Origin: Isoetes taiwanensis
Lineage: Eukaryota; Streptophyta; Lycopodiopsida; Isoetales; Isoetaceae
Direction of reading: 5' to 3'
Length of the DNA stretch: 64,000 nt
Assembly (NCBI GenBank): GCA_021234155.1
Contig: JAJEKV010000016.1
Location: 18,598,698 to 18,662,697, forward strand
Shown: positions 1 through 12,952 of the stretch, piece after piece
Numbering within the stretch: position 1 is the first letter of the stretch
Layout of the letters: every line of letters begins with the position of its first letter
The notes under the pieces: model-generated
Databases searched by the model: none
What the model saw: the letters and a program-made list of their open reading frames with translations, nothing else
Told to the model about the DNA's origin: nothing
Position numbers and translations under genes: made by a program

Positions 1-1170
1 CATCTCGAGTTTTTATTCTTTAGGATTTGAAACCAAATACCTTTGTTCCCTTTAGCTACAACGAGGTATTATTTGGGGTGTTTGAAGCAGAAACATTGAG
101 CAAATATTTTTAAACTGCAACCCAGATTATAGGTCTAGCGAAGCCTAGCTTATATTCTGCGCATTCTAGCTCATTCTAAAAGAATTTCCTCTTTAAATAG
201 GCTGCACTTTTAACTATCGTGGTATTCTAGATTAGATCTTAAGATGGACCATCTTATGTCGAAGCTTCACAATACTAACATGCTTAAAGTAACAGTGTGA
301 AGCATATTAGACTTCATATTATGAATGATTCCTGATAGACTTACAGTCTTGAGAAAAGGCAGATAAGGATTTCTAACGTCATAGTTGTCAAGAAAGGAAT
401 TGCCCAAGGCCATTTATTATATTTGATTTTGATGTCCACCTTTGTCATGTCAATGTATCTTTCTAACAATAATGTATTGCACAATTCATGCTCTATCAAA
501 GGGCACTATATACATGAAGCTCATTCTTATTTTCTTTTAGATTAAAGGCTTTTGCTTGGTAAATCTATGTGTTATGAGTTTCCTCTTGTGGCAGGCTATT
601 GAGCAACAATTAAAAATTATGAAGACAGTTTCCAGGTTGTGGCCTTTCTAAGGGGCAAAGATATCAACAAGAACTTACATCAATGTTTCTATAGTGTCAT
701 TTGTTTCTTCTACGCTGCCCCACTCTCAAGATCTTCGTCCTGATACTCCTTCGACATTAAAACATTCTCAGTCCTCTCATCCTTTTTGTGGTTCTACATC
801 TAGTATCATTACCCCTTTGATTACCATTTCCATTCCTGATTCTTCTATAGTACTACATGCTTCAACAACACCTACTTCAGTTGTTGGTCCTCCTTGTGAC
901 GTGGCTCCCTTAGCTTCCTCTTGCAGTATATCTCCGTCTATTTCCCCCTTTGTTCTTCAGCCAGTTACACCCCTTGATACAATGTCACTTGTGCCCCATA
1001 TTGATTCATCTGCTCATACATGGTATGAGATAGAGGTTGTTGAGCCCTCTTCTAATCTGGTTGTACATCAAGCACCATCAGATGTGGTTCATCTTGTTTT
1101 AGATGTAGCCCTGCAGTAGCCCAAGAGTATCATCAATCAAGAAGATGGTTAGAAATGTGTCTCTCTTAAG
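1..1170. other. AT-rich stretch, no recognised gene
   Basis: I see no gene that I recognise. An open frame on + at 694-1119 (141 codons) is very rich in Ser, Thr and Pro. That composition resembles the low-complexity linker between integrase and reverse transcriptase in decayed Ty1/copia polyproteins, but no integrase or RT motif was found on either side, so the identity is only a guess. Confidence 0.3.
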
Positions 1171-1362
1171 AAGTTAGCCCGACAAAGATGATCTTCAACA
1201 GTTCATATTTGTGATTTGGAAACTGAGGCTTGCTTTGGCTGTAGGATCTCTAAGGCTACCAGATAGAAGTTAGCCTGACAAAAACGATCCTCAACAGTTC
1301 ATATTTGTGATTTGGAATCCGAGGCTTACTTTGGCTGTAGGATCTCTGAGGCTACCAGGTAG
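1171..1362. repeat. Two tandem copies of a 96-bp unit
   Basis: The sequence beginning aagttagcc at 1171 starts again at 1267 and runs to about 1362 with a few substitutions. Both units share the stretch ttcatatttgtgatttgga and end near gaggctaccag. This is a simple direct duplication with no coding sense that I can see. Confidence 0.8.
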
Positions 1363-1968
1363 CTCTACATAGAAGGACTATTTTTCCTCTGTGTATCATG
1401 TACCTCAGTCTCATGTACTTACTTTCCTGATCTAATGATGAACATATCTGTCATTCTTCCAAAAGAAAAAAGGGGATGCCATCCGCTTGTGGTATTGTCT
1501 TGGACATGTTACTAGGAAAAATAGATTATAGACTTTAGCAACCTTGTAATACTTCTTCATCCTTTCGAGAGACTAGCTACAATTGGCAAGATGTTTCACC
1601 TTAAAACATGCGTGAAATGGTCTAGTACTCCTGGCTGCATCTCTAAATATATTGAACTAAAAAATGGAGCTTTTTTTTCTATACGAATTTCTCCATTATA
1701 AACCTTGGGATGTGCTATAAAGTGGCCTTCCATCTAGAGATGTGAAGTGAGGAAAACAAACAAGAAAATGTTGCCTTAGTCTCAATTGGCTGATGCTTGA
1801 AAACACGTCCTATAGCTGGGTTCACATACAACCGTTGGTGGAGAGAGGCTCTGTTTTACCCTGTGTTAATTGAGGATGCACTGTGATGGTGCTCGTAAAA
1901 GGGCGATGCATTTTTCATGACAGTAATGGCTGTGAGGACACATGTGAATCCAGTTTAAGAGTTTGAAG

Positions 1969-2175
1969 CAGTGTTGGGCAATTTTCGGGGAATGCTATAA
2001 ACTAACCAGTTGGAATTGGAAATTTTCCGGTCGAAGTGAGTATATTGTAGGAATTTTTCCAGCAAGTTTTCTATTAAGACAATAGAAAGTTCCAGTTCTA
2101 AATACGCGATATCTGATTGGCCAAAGTAACCATAGGTAATTTTTCAATGGGGCCTAAAAACTTTGCCCAACACTG
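1969..2175. mobile_element. hAT-type MITE, 207 bp
   Basis: The ends are inverted copies of CAGTGTTGGGCAA. This is a TIR of the form known for hAT elements. The flanks are GTTTGAAG (1961-1968) and CTTTGAAG (2176-2183), an 8-bp target-site duplication with one mismatch, which is the hAT length. There is no coding capacity, so this is a non-autonomous miniature element. Confidence 0.85.
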
Positions 2176-2230
2176 CTTTGAAGAAGATGATGCATGAGGG
2201 CTAGATTATACTTTAATAATTTCTACATTA

Positions 2231-2252
2231 GGAATAGAATAGAATAGAATAG
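2231..2252 (-). repeat. (AATAG)n tail of a LINE-type 3' end
   Basis: A short GAATA/AATAG pentamer run is followed by attttttatcc. Read on the minus strand it ends in (CTATT)n, the same tail seen on the LINE fragments ending near 12952 and 28456. Only the terminal tail is recognisable, and no LINE body was identified beside it. Confidence 0.45.
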
Positions 2253-2257
2253 ATTTT

Positions 2258-3452
2258 TTATCCACTAGAGGAATCTACAATCCATTATTTAAATCCAGCT
2301 GCAGATGAGAAAAGGTTAAAGGACCATATGACCCAAAAAGTTCTCCTTATTGCTCACTCCTTATTATTTTTTTTTGGATCATTGGATCCAAGCATATTTC
2401 CATGAATATGCCAAATCAAGGGCTATGCAATTTCCACATCAGACCCACGTATAAGCTTGCGCACCCCATACGCCTAAAATACGTATATACATACATATAC
2501 CTCAATCTATACACATAAAAAATGCAGGAACACCATTGCATTCACAAAAGACAGACACATAAGAACAAAAACAAAGAAGAATGCAGAACAGATAAGAAAT
2601 TAGTCAAGAGGTGGCATTTACTGAGAACGTGCCATAGCACAAACATCACTGCAATTTCAGCAGAAATTTCAGTAGAAAGTACATGACTGAACAACAAAAC
2701 TCAGCAAACTAGGTTCCCAAATTTGGTCCAAGAATACTGCAACACAGGAGGCAGTCTTGGCTTATCTGCACCCAAACAACATCCTGCCTTATCTTGTAGA
2801 GTCATGTCTACCCTAAACCCCATCGCCAGCAACAATCCCTGGAAACCATAGCCATAGCTGGAAACAGAGTAGCCATCGCTGGAGTAGCCATAGCTATAAA
2901 CCGAGTATGTATCCAAAACCCAGGAAGCCAAGCTTTTTGCAGAAATCGACCTCCAGAGCCTCCTGTTTTACGCCGGCCAAGCGAGACAGAAGATGCCTCC
3001 TCGCTGACTTCGCCCTGCAGATGAAATACAGTTGAAGAAGGCCGGATCTTCCCTCACAAAACCGAAACAACGGTCTCTGCCTGCATCGCCTCATCTCCTG
3101 CATCACCTCATCTCCTCATCGCCTGCATCGCCTCATCTGCCCCAGCTCCACCGCCCAACATGCTCGGACGCCACGAACAAAATTACCCAAAGGTCAAAAA
3201 AAATTCCAACAAAACCCTACACCCATTTTCCGCCAAAGCATTCACAAAATCATAGCAAAAGATAATTTGCCAACCTTATGTGTCGAGTTATTGCCCGGTT
3301 AACTATTTAAAATTACACCACGTACCTTTTTATGCCCAAAATGACAACAAAGTTATGTATTTTAGCAACCGAATTACAAACCATATATAAAGTCCATATA
3401 GTAGGCAATGCCATGCGTTTGTATCCGTTTAGCCCTTGCCAACTTTTAAGCC
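2258..3452. other. Region upstream of the SMC copy, no recognised gene
   Basis: This stretch lies between a LINE tail and the SMC start codon and should hold the promoter of the left SMC copy. No clear TATA box or other element can be assigned. A CATCGCCTCATCTCC-like short tandem repeat lies at about 3087-3142. A minus-strand frame at 2701-2931 is rich in Tyr-Gly-Ser pairs from a local CCATAGCTGG repeat and is not convincing as a gene. Confidence 0.4.
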
Positions 3453-6400
3453 ATGGAGCTACCATCTAGCGCTTCCAATGACGGAGTCTACATCAAGTCT
3501 ATCAGGTTCTTTACTTGCTTATGGATTTTCTTCCTTTTTTGATAAAACTTTCATGATCAAGCCTGACATTGATATGATTTAGCAGAGTCAGAGCTTTCAA
3601 GTCACTTGGATCAGAAATGCAGAAGTTTACATTCAGCAAGGGAATCAATTTGATCGCCGGAGCAAATGGGAGCGGAAAATCTAACATTCTAGGTATTCTT
3701 TTAGCTGAAAAATTAGTGTTAGCTCATTTTGCATATTTGCATTTTTTTTATTACGATCATTCGCCATGTTTACAGAGGCGATTTGCTTTGCTCTTTGTGA
3801 AAAGACATCATCTCTAAGGATACAGCATGTCGGGGAGCTCCAATCTTCAAATACTGAAGAACAATGTGAAGTAGTTTTAGAAATTGCCGATCGGAATGGC
3901 AGTAAAAGCATACACACAACAGAATTATCTGTGAAGGTCATGCCTGATGGAACTAGGCAGTATCGGTTGGATGGAAAGCTTAAGACGATGAAAGAAGTAA
4001 AGGTAAGATAAATTAAGCGAGCTATGATCCATGAGAATGCTAAATGGCATTCTTGCTGATATACATATTTGCTGCAAGAAAGGAATTTCTCCGTAGAAGA
4101 AAACTCCTAATGGAGGAAACATCAGCTGTTCTCCATCAATCAAGAATAACTGAACTGGCTGACCATAATTCTCCTGCTGTTCTTGCGTCAATGATATCTG
4201 AAGCTTCAGGAGCAGGTTAAGCACATAAATGACATAAAGTCAAAATGGAATGGACCAAAAGTCTTATGCTTGCTGTTCTTAAATCATACAGGGAGATGGA
4301 ATGACGAGGTCGGAAAAGCACAGGAGGAGCTAAAGAAAACGAGAGAAGGGCTTCAAGAAATTCAAAGAAACATGGATTTGCTTGCCAAAGCTGTCTCTAT
4401 GGATGATGCGCAGATAAAAGCTATGCAGAGAGTTCAAAAGGTAGCACACAATGCATAATAGTTCTATTTTCATATTTAGTATCAAATAACTGATAATTAT
4501 ATCACATAGTCCGTATATCTAGTTACAGATATAATCTGTGTACCCACGTGGATATTTTGACGTTGATGCTTGGCATGTTTTTCTGTGATCCTAAAAAACA
4601 TGCCCACATATCTAAATGGCAAAGTACTCTCAAAAAAATAAAAAAAAGACTCAAAAGAAAAAAAAAAATGGCAAAGTAACTTCTGAATGTTAAAAAGAAC
4701 TTTACGTGCATGGCATTGACCTGCACAAAAATTACTGTTACTAAGATTACTTAGACTATAGCTTCTGATGCACAAGTTGTATTTTTCAGGTTTCTTCTGA
4801 GGCAGCTATCAAAGCAAAACAGGCTATGGAGTTTCAGAATCATAAACTTCTGGATCTCTATGAGGATATTTCAAGAAAAGAAAAAGAACTCTCAATTAGA
4901 AAAACTGAACTTCAAAACCAAAAGACTCTCTTGAGAGATAAGAGATCCTCTTTAAGCCAAATGAAAGAGGGAGAAATATTAGTAAATGATCATTTGACAG
5001 AATCAAGGTCACGCGAAGTTACTTCAAAATAAGGCCGTGAAGGAAGAAGAAAAACTGTTGTTTGAGAGAAAGGTACACTTCGTTGAAGAGAATACTGCAA
5101 TACTGGATAATTACTTACAACGACAGCAGAGTATTGATGAGAGGCTCGTTCATCTAAGAACTCAGTTGAAGGAGAAGCAAGAACTTGTGAACAGGCTTGA
5201 AATTGGTCTTCAGCTTCCCTCTCAAAGTATTAGACCAGGCTTGCCAATGCAATTTTACATGGAGGACTTGCGTGCTGCTAATAGCTGTGGCAAATCATCG
5301 TCTTCGAGAGTTCAAACAACAGCAGCAAACAATAGCAGATGTATTAAGCATAATTGCACGTGGCAAAGTTGCAAAAGAAAAAGAATTGTCAGAATGGAGA
5401 GCTGAACTGACTAACGTCTTAGCATGCAATCCTGATTATTCTCTTGAACTTGTGAGGCTTAATAACAACATTGATTCACTTCAAAAAGAAAAGAGTGTTT
5501 GCCAAAAAGAACGAGAAGACTTACATAGAAAGCAAATGCTTTTACGTGCCCGTCTTGGGACATTGATTGATGATGAGGCATCTATACCAGCCTGGCCATT
5601 GCATTCTTGCTTTAGATTTAAAGAATTCAACCAGGAGATTCAGAAGTGCTTAAGTCCATTGGACGTCATCGCAGGTAGGTTCTCCTGATGAGGTAGATTT
5701 CTGGCGTTCTCCTCATACATTTACTAATCCAATGTTATCAGGATCAATACAGAAAATATGTGTCACTGAGTCAGCTCAAAATGCTGCAAAGCTGTTACAA
5801 ATATGGGAAAGTGATCATAGGCAAACAAACTTCACTCGTATATGGCCATTGGAAAGTCTACAAATTACTGATCGAACAACCAATCAAAGACAAGCCCAGA
5901 GAGATGCTGCTAAAGGAAGCATAATTTTACCTATGGAGCTTTTCACTTATGAGAAACAGATGGAAAATGCCATCAAAAGAGCCTTTGGAGGATATGTAAT
6001 TTCCACCACAGACGAAGTTGCAAAGGAACTTATCTCCAGGCATGGCGTTTGGAATGTCACTATTGATGGAAAGATAAATCGTGTTGGATCAGTTACAGGG
6101 GGTTGGCGCGGTGACACAGCCAATAGCTACATCAGTATGAAATATGAACATGATTTTGTAGAAACACAATTGGCTGCGAAAGCAAGACAGCTTGATGAGA
6201 TCGAGAAGGTTATACATAAAAAACATATATACCACTAGTAGAAGTGAATCTAATTTTCTCATGTTGTAGGAATAAGTCAGTGGTTAAAGGTTGTAATTTA
6301 TGGTATTTATCTCACAAAATTGCTGTGGTGTGTGTGTGATGTGCTGCCCCTGCCAGAGAATTGAAAGCTCAACTAAACAGTTGGATACATTGAGAGCAAT

Positions 6401-8348
6401 TAAAATACAAGAAGAGAAGCTGAACAATCATATTTTCAATGCTGAACAACAGGTGATATTCCTGTACATGCTCTGGAGTTATACTTACTATTTTATTTGA
6501 ATAGTGCGTTTTACTCTCTTAACACATGTTTTCAGATTTCGTCATAAGAGCAAACAGACTACACATTCTTTCCTCATTTTTTTTCTATTTGCTTGATTCT
6601 TAATATTAGAAGAAAGGGTTGAGTTCATGAGCTCCTTCAGTTTGCAAGTTTTTTTTATTGTTGAAAGTGGTATGTCATGACTGCCCATGGATGCATTCTT
6701 ATGGCAACAGAAGTAAACTTAACCATATCCTCTTGTAAGTTAAGGTCTTACTATGAATATGGGACATTATTTGAGTTCCACGGGTCAGTTTAGCTTTCCT
6801 ATGCACAGGTGGAAGCTGTAATCAATGCTATTTAATTATTGACACAACAACAATAAGTGCTTCTAAGAATGTGTATACTCGTATTGATCTCATCTTGCAG
6901 CTTGAAGGTCTTTCACGGGAAGCAATAGAGAAAGAGCAGCTTTTTAAAGAACACAAGAAGATGGCGGCTCTGGTTGAAGAAGAAGTTGAAAGAAGCAAGA
7001 GTAGACTACAAACCATGGAATGTACTCCTGAAAAAGATAGAGACAGAGAAGATGTTTTGAATAAGGCATTACAAGAAGAGAGAATAGAGGAATCATCTCT
7101 TTTAAATGAACTAGGTGATGTCCTTTCTGAGCAAGAAAACCTTCAGTTTCTCCAAAACAGATTATCAGAAAGTCTGGAGGATATAGATGTTGCTGAATTG
7201 AAAAAGGGAATTTGTTCACTGGAGCAAGAAATTGCAGATATAAATAGCAGGTTTATCGAGATTGAAGCAGCAATTGAACATTCTAAAATGGAAGAAAGAA
7301 GCAGACTGTCTATAATGTCTTCAGTAAGTAGTGACATTGCAGACATAGAGAGAAAGATTGCTAGTGAGAAAGACCAAATTACAGATCTAAAAAGATCACT
7401 GTCACAAGTGGAGGAACTTAAAAGGAAGATTGAGGAAGATATCAAGAGTTTAGCGTCTCTAATAAAAGTAAGAGCAGTGTTATTGATTATCCTTTTGGAA
7501 CTTTATAAGTCATAACCAGCTTTATCACATATCTGTCTTGCTTCCTGGGAATGATGCTTCCAGGAATGTATTAGACATGAGCCCATGGACGTTGATGGAT
7601 TGACTGATGAACAACAATATATGGCCTGCCGAAGAAATCTTGACAGGCTTGTTGCAGAATTACAAAATTTAAAAGTGGTGGAGAAGAATGTCACCATAGA
7701 AGAGCAAGTAATGTTCAAGGAGCGCATGGAGAAACTCAATATGTTCAAACAGTACTCAGCTTCCATTTCTGAATCAGTGAACATTTTGGTTGAGGGAATT
7801 AATAAAATGAGGAGCCTCGTCGAGCATGCCAATGAAGCCACATTTCAAGTCATTCGTGAGACGTTCATTGAATGCTGCAAAATTTTACTGCCAAATATAT
7901 CTGTTGATCTTGCCAAGGTCAAGTCTTTAGTAGAAGATGGTGTGAAGTTGTTATTTTGCAACAGCCAAGATTCCTCGTCTAATACAGAGTGGAAGAGTAA
8001 TCTGGAAGAACTTTCGGGTATTTAACCATGTTCTCAGGCCTTCCTGATTGTTTAGATATTATTGTGATTTCTATATGATGGTGCTCTGCAGGAGGTCAGA
8101 GAACAATGTTGAGCCTTGCCCTGGTTCTCACGGTTGCTAAATCCAGTGGGAGTTGTCTTTATGTTATGGATGAGGTAGATGCTGCTTTGGATCAGCAAAA
8201 TCAAGAACGTATTGCAAAATTGGTAAAAAGTGTAGCAGCACGTGGCAGCCAAATAATATGTGTGAGCCATAATGTATGTTTCCAGCGGTATTGTGATACA
8301 GTCATCAAAGTCTCCATGGTGAATGGTTCCACTCTGCTGCAGAACTAG
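3453..8348 (+). pseudogene. SMC-family ATPase, left copy (two frameshifts in exon 6)
   Basis: SMC proteins are chromosome-organising ATPases whose head, coiled coil and hinge form rings around DNA. I place eleven exons with GT/AG borders: 3453-3505, 3586-3692, 3776-4002, 4083-4215, 4292-4440, 4790-5674, 5742-6208, 6357-6452, 6901-7467, 7564-8017, 8092-8348. Without the two insertions the phases close to 3390 nt (1129 residues), a normal SMC length. Visible parts are Walker A GANGSGKS (residues 43-50), coiled coil, hinge (about 517-660, with VTGGWRGD), second coiled coil, signature LSGGQ (about 1043), and Walker B LYVMDEVDAALD. Compared with the right copy, exon 6 has a 4-nt insertion near 5010 and a 1-nt insertion near 5275. 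The first leads to a TAA near 5030. It could be a true pseudogene or carry consensus errors. The ATG was chosen because it opens exon 1 just before the conserved VYIKSIRVRAFKSLG segment. Confidence 0.85.
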
Positions 8349-9560
8349 AATTTAAGCTCAGTCCTCCTTGACCTCTATGTCTTCCTTCACCGTGGTAGAA
8401 TCAAATGAAATTCAATTCTCTAACATCTTCTAACATGGCAGCATTTGCACAGCAGTGAAGACATAACTCAATTTATCTCTTAGTTTGGCAGATTTGCAAC
8501 TATTGATGTCTTCCAGTAACATGAACTCTTGAATTACTTGAGCAAATGGGGACTATCCTTTTGATAGATTAAATCCATTGCATATGCTCCAGTTCACTTC
8601 CGTGTACAGCTATTCTTCATATATGGCTATCCAAATAAGCTATGTAACTACTGTGCCTTCGAGGGAACAACTAGTCTAACTCCCAGTTGTCGAATATGTA
8701 ATAATGTGGACTCCATACATAATACGAGATTGTAATTTTTCTCTTAAAGCTCCTTCAAATTCAATTTCCTCCGCCGACTCCTCAAACGTCTAAACTCTCA
8801 CCAGTAAGCAATCCAAAGCTGCAACATTTGGATAATATTGACTTAAAATGCCATGTTTTAATGCTTCAATGTGCTACGCATACAGTTCACACATATAATT
8901 TGCAATGTATCTCTATCAATATTTACTTTCAAGACCCCCTCAACATTGGATTTGGCATCAAGGTCCCAAATTTCTGAGTACTGTCAATGCTCCCATTTAT
9001 ATTCAGAATATTGCACTGTATCAGAGGAATAATGAAGCCAATATTCTATCAGAGAATGTCCTTTATACTTACATGGACATTAGACTCCAGCTCCAAGCTC
9101 CAGTCTAATGCTTGTTACAAACATGTTTGGTCCTCAACTAACTAACTTAGGAAGTTGGTCCTCAACTAATTAACATGTTTAATGAATTGTTATCTTAGAA
9201 TGAATGTACCTAGCCATTTCATTCTCAAAATCTTTGGTCTCGTAGATCCATTCCATTCTCAAAATTTAGTTCAATCTTAGCAATACGGAAAGCAAGAAGT
9301 TAAACAACAACGAAGTGCACTACCTTGCTTGATTGACCCCCTAAGAATAGAACGACCGACAATCCAACATCAGAAGGGCCTCTTTTAACCTGAGAATATA
9401 TTTGAATCACTGAGGGTATCCATTGGAACTACATCATTACAGTGCCACAATGATAAATGAAATTTAACTAGCGACAAGCTATGACATTACAGTGCCACAA
9501 TGATAAATCCCTGTTCTCTAATATCATAAAATCGTAAAGGAATTTAACTAGCAACGAGCA
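8349..9560. other. SMC 3' flank, shared between arms, non-coding
   Basis: This is the downstream region of the left SMC copy. It matches 57736-58754 and 59511-59754 inverted. It includes the presumed 3' UTR and a frame at 8905-9108 without recognisable features. The sequence gagcaattatctgac at about 9560 is the uninterrupted counterpart of the insertion site of the 16.8-kb element in the right arm. Confidence 0.7.
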
Positions 9561-10458
9561 ATTATCTGACTATATATAAAAGGGAAAAACTCTGAAATAC
9601 CCTTATGTTTTGCTAAAATTAACAAAACGCCCCTAGTTTTGGGGGTATTTTAATGGAAATGATCATAACTTTTTTTGTGATGATCCAAACGGATTTTTTT
9701 TTAGAATTATCTATATTTTCTGGCTAGCTTATCCGGCGAGTGCTACGTGGAGGCACTTTGCCGTAGTTCGTTCGCTGCTATATTCTAGATTACACGGGTC
9801 AAACAGAAGCTTCTTTATTCTGGGTCACACTAGCGGAGCAAACGGTGGATTTGTGCAAAGCCCACTTCCGGCTGAAATCGTGTAGAGGAATTTTTTTTAG
9901 AATTATCTATATTTTCTGGCGGATTTGTGCAAAGCCCACTTCCGGCTGAAATCGTGTAGAAGCTCTCCGACAAGTGCTATCTACTCCGTTTATTTTTTAA
10001 CTAAGGGCTCGAGGCTGAGCGTGGCCACAAGGTAAAAAATCGTGGATTTGATGCAGGTATTGGCTGCTGCTAGGATTAATTGCTTGAAAGGAATTGTTGG
10101 TTCAGTGAGGCCAGAAATAAAAAATGCAGGCATAATCGTATGCACTAGTGTCTCTCAATTAAGCTAGCTCTACGGCGTCAGCTTATGTCTGCGCATTTTG
10201 AGACTAATGTTTCATGTCTTAATTCATGTCTCATTTTTCTCAGCAATCCATTTCAGTTTATGATCAGTAATGGCACATTTGTGATGTCTTTGATTTTCGC
10301 TGTAGATTGTTTAAGCATCAACGATTACATGGTATTTTTTTGTGCATCTGTCCTATGTTTTCCATGTGCTATTGCAACCACTGATAACATAGCAGCAATA
10401 TTATTTTCTTTGGCAAAATATATTTCATATAGCTTCCACAATTAAATAGGATCTAAGT
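9561..10458. other. Arm-shared non-coding region with a local duplication
   Basis: It is shared with 40200-40900 (inverted). About 100 bp after 9570 and about 95 bp near 9740-9830 are missing from the other arm. An internal duplication repeats ttagaattatctatattttc (near 9699 and 9898) and gcaaagcccacttccggctg (near 9856 and 9929) in both arms. The frame at 10185-10445 is open in both arms, but I recognise nothing in it. Confidence 0.6.
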
Positions 10459-10467
10459 GTAGACAAC
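10459..10467. repeat. 9-bp target-site duplication, left copy
   Basis: GTAGACAAC lies at 10459-10467 and again at 14051-14059. The empty site in the right arm (near 40190) has the single sequence GTAGACAGC. Nine base pairs is the length typical of Mutator-like elements. Confidence 0.88.
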
Positions 10468-10510
10468 CGGTGCTACTATTGGCACCCTAACTATACATTC
10501 AAAACCAAAC

Positions 10511-10906
10511 GTATATCGAGTTAGATATACTGCGTATATCGAACTCGATATACAAATATATAGCGTATATCGAGTTCGATATACGTAGTATATCTAGTTA
10601 GGCTGTATATCGAACTCGATATACGATTTTTTTTTTTTTTTTAATTTTCGATTCTGGCCGGCTGGAAAATTCCGTATATGAGCGTCATTTTTATACAATT
10701 ATATGGCGTATATAGCGTATATCGAACTCGATATACGCCATATATGTATATCGCACTCGATATATGCTATATACGTATAAAAATTTATATACGAGTTTTC
10801 ATTTTGTAGCCCATGGCTTTTGCCACATTACAAATGACGTATATCGAGTTAGATATACGTTCTTTTTTTGGCACCATGCCACTGACGTATATCGAGTTCG
10901 ATATAC
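10511..10906. repeat. Palindrome array inside the left end of the MULE
   Basis: About eight copies of GTATATCGARYTCGATATAC and degenerate forms lie at irregular spacing, for example near 10511, 10534, 10560, 10606, 10716, 10746, 10838 and 10887. Each copy is self-complementary. Subterminal repeated motifs are a known place for transposase binding in several plant DNA elements; that role here is inference. Confidence 0.85.
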
Positions 10907-12952
10907 AACATGCTGCAACGCCTCGCTAACGGGAAGGCAGCAGATTTGGATGGTATGCATGCAGAGCTTCTCAAGTGGGCCGGGCCCCCAATGGTGCCGG
11001 TTCTCACAGCACTCTTCAACAGGGCATTGCAAGAAGGCTTCCCCAAGACCGACTACCAAGAGAGTTGTGCCCATATACAAAGCAGGGACCCCCATAGCCC
11101 ACCAACTATCGCACCATTATGGTCGGGCCTCGCCTTTGCCAAGTTGCTTGCCGGATTCTTGAGCGGCGATTGACACTTTGGGCAAGGGATGGAGAAGTGC
11201 GTGCTCTCACGCAGTAAAGGCTTCCTCCCAAGCATTCTACTATTGACCATATCTTCACTTTGCGGACACTCATAGAGGATAGCCTAATCGACGAGAATCT
11301 GGTGATCGCTGTTTTGTGGATTTCGCAGGCTTTTGACACAAAGGTTCTATATAGATTGAGACGTAGGGGACCCCGTATTGCGTGAGGCTTATACTGCACT
11401 ATAATACAGGCTTGCTCCTCGTCTCACACCGTCGGGGAGCCCGTTGTTAGTAGCATTGGGGTGCGCCAGTGGCTGCCCTCTATCCCCGACGCCGCTTGTA
11501 CATTGACCAGCTAGAAGAATGGCTAGTCGAAAGCACCCGGGGAGGGGAGGCGCCGCTGATGCACCACATAATCCGGCAACTCATATATGCCGATGATGTT
11601 GACCCGCCGCATATACCCTGAGGACATGCAACGCCACCGGATGCTTTGGACACTTTCTCGCCAATTCACCGACATGAGAGTTAACTTGGCCAAGACAAGG
11701 GTGTCTTTGGTCCCATCATCCCGCACCCACGCCTTCCCTCATTCACTTACCGGGGCGTGTAGTGGAGGTGGCTCGACTTATAAGTATTTGGGCATTGAGT
11801 TTTCTACTACCACACATTGGGATGCATCCATCGTTACGGTCACTTCAGGTCGGAAAGCCCTCAGATGCAATGCAAAACAACAATCACAAGGCGTAGTCAG
11901 ATGCATGGGGTCACCAGCACACTTGTTCGGTGGCCTTGGTTGAACCGGTCCTCTTCTATGGGGCGTAAGTGTAGGGGCCGATATCCCTCACCACTTGGAA
12001 TGATCTAGAGCAGTGCAATGTAAGGCCTTCTTGGCCCTGCACCGGGAGGAAAATCCACGGTCCCATATCGATCTTGCTCCAGAGACAGGCTTCCTTCCAT
12101 TACTGAGGGTCATACTGAACGTCCACATCATTTACTTCCGGAAGGTGGTGGCTATGGATGAAGCCCCTACTGCCCAACCTTGCTTTGGCGCGGGCGATGG
12201 GCCCACAACGACTCAAAGCCCGGCTGAAAGACAAGCAAGCCCGCTGGTTCTCGCTATGGAATGTGCGGGCATACGATGTGGACCGCATACACCGGCGAAA
12301 CGCTACGCCTTGAAGCAAGATTTGATGCTTGCTTCATGGCCAAGCTTTGGGATGCAGGGCCCCGGCCACATGTCAAGGTGGCAAATTATCGACGGCAGTT
12401 AATCCCATGCTCACGAGGGGCCCACACCACTACACTGTGCACCCATCTACCCATGAAAAAGCGGGGTGATTGCTTCCATTCGACAGGTGCACACCACCTC
12501 CGCATTGGAGACAGGGGAGATGGATTCGGGGAGCCGCGTGAGGACAGAGTCCGGCAATGCCGCCAACAAAGCCATTGAGGATGAAAGTCACGCCCTCCGT
12601 GCTGTCCGGCGCACGGAGCATATCCGGCTCTGTATGCTCGGTTAGTTGTGCCCCATCGCCCTTGCATGAGCTACTGAGCACGGCCTCTGTAGGCTTGTTG
12701 GGATCGTACCTCCGTGAGGTAATGGATACGCGGACTCGCTTATGCCCCCATCGTCCGACATTAACCTCACCAGTACTTGTGATTATGTATATAATCAGGC
12801 ATTGTACTACTGGGTTTTCCCAAAACCCTTCAAAGGGGGTTTTTAATCCACGGTAGTAATCGCTTGGTCTCTCTTTGTACTTGGGTCCCATAGGCCAGTT
12901 GGTCTCCGTGGACGATAAAATCATATTATATTCTATTCTATTCTATTCTATA
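10907..12952 (+). mobile_element. 5'-truncated LINE with (TATTC)n tail
   Basis: Starting at 10910 a frame reads QRLANGKAADLDG and LLKWAG, which corresponds to LANGKAKDQNK in the reverse-transcriptase domain of the LINE at 21604-25660. Further pieces in shifting frames include YADDV near 11587-11605 and a TYKYLGIEFS segment near 11778, both standard non-LTR RT landmarks. The copy begins within RT and has several frameshifts and stops. It ends with TCTCCGTGGACG and a tattctattctattctat tail. It is much more GC-rich than its surroundings. It sits wholly inside the MULE and has been copied from elsewhere. Confidence 0.8.

Noticed and set aside
694-1119. Ser/Thr/Pro-rich frame as a copia polyprotein piece
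   Set aside because: No integrase, RT or LTR was found near it. Composition alone is not enough.
10185-10445. 86-codon frame kept open in both arms (also 40208-40468)
   Set aside because: Both arms are recent copies, so equal length is not evidence of selection. The peptide is hydrophobic and matches no known family.
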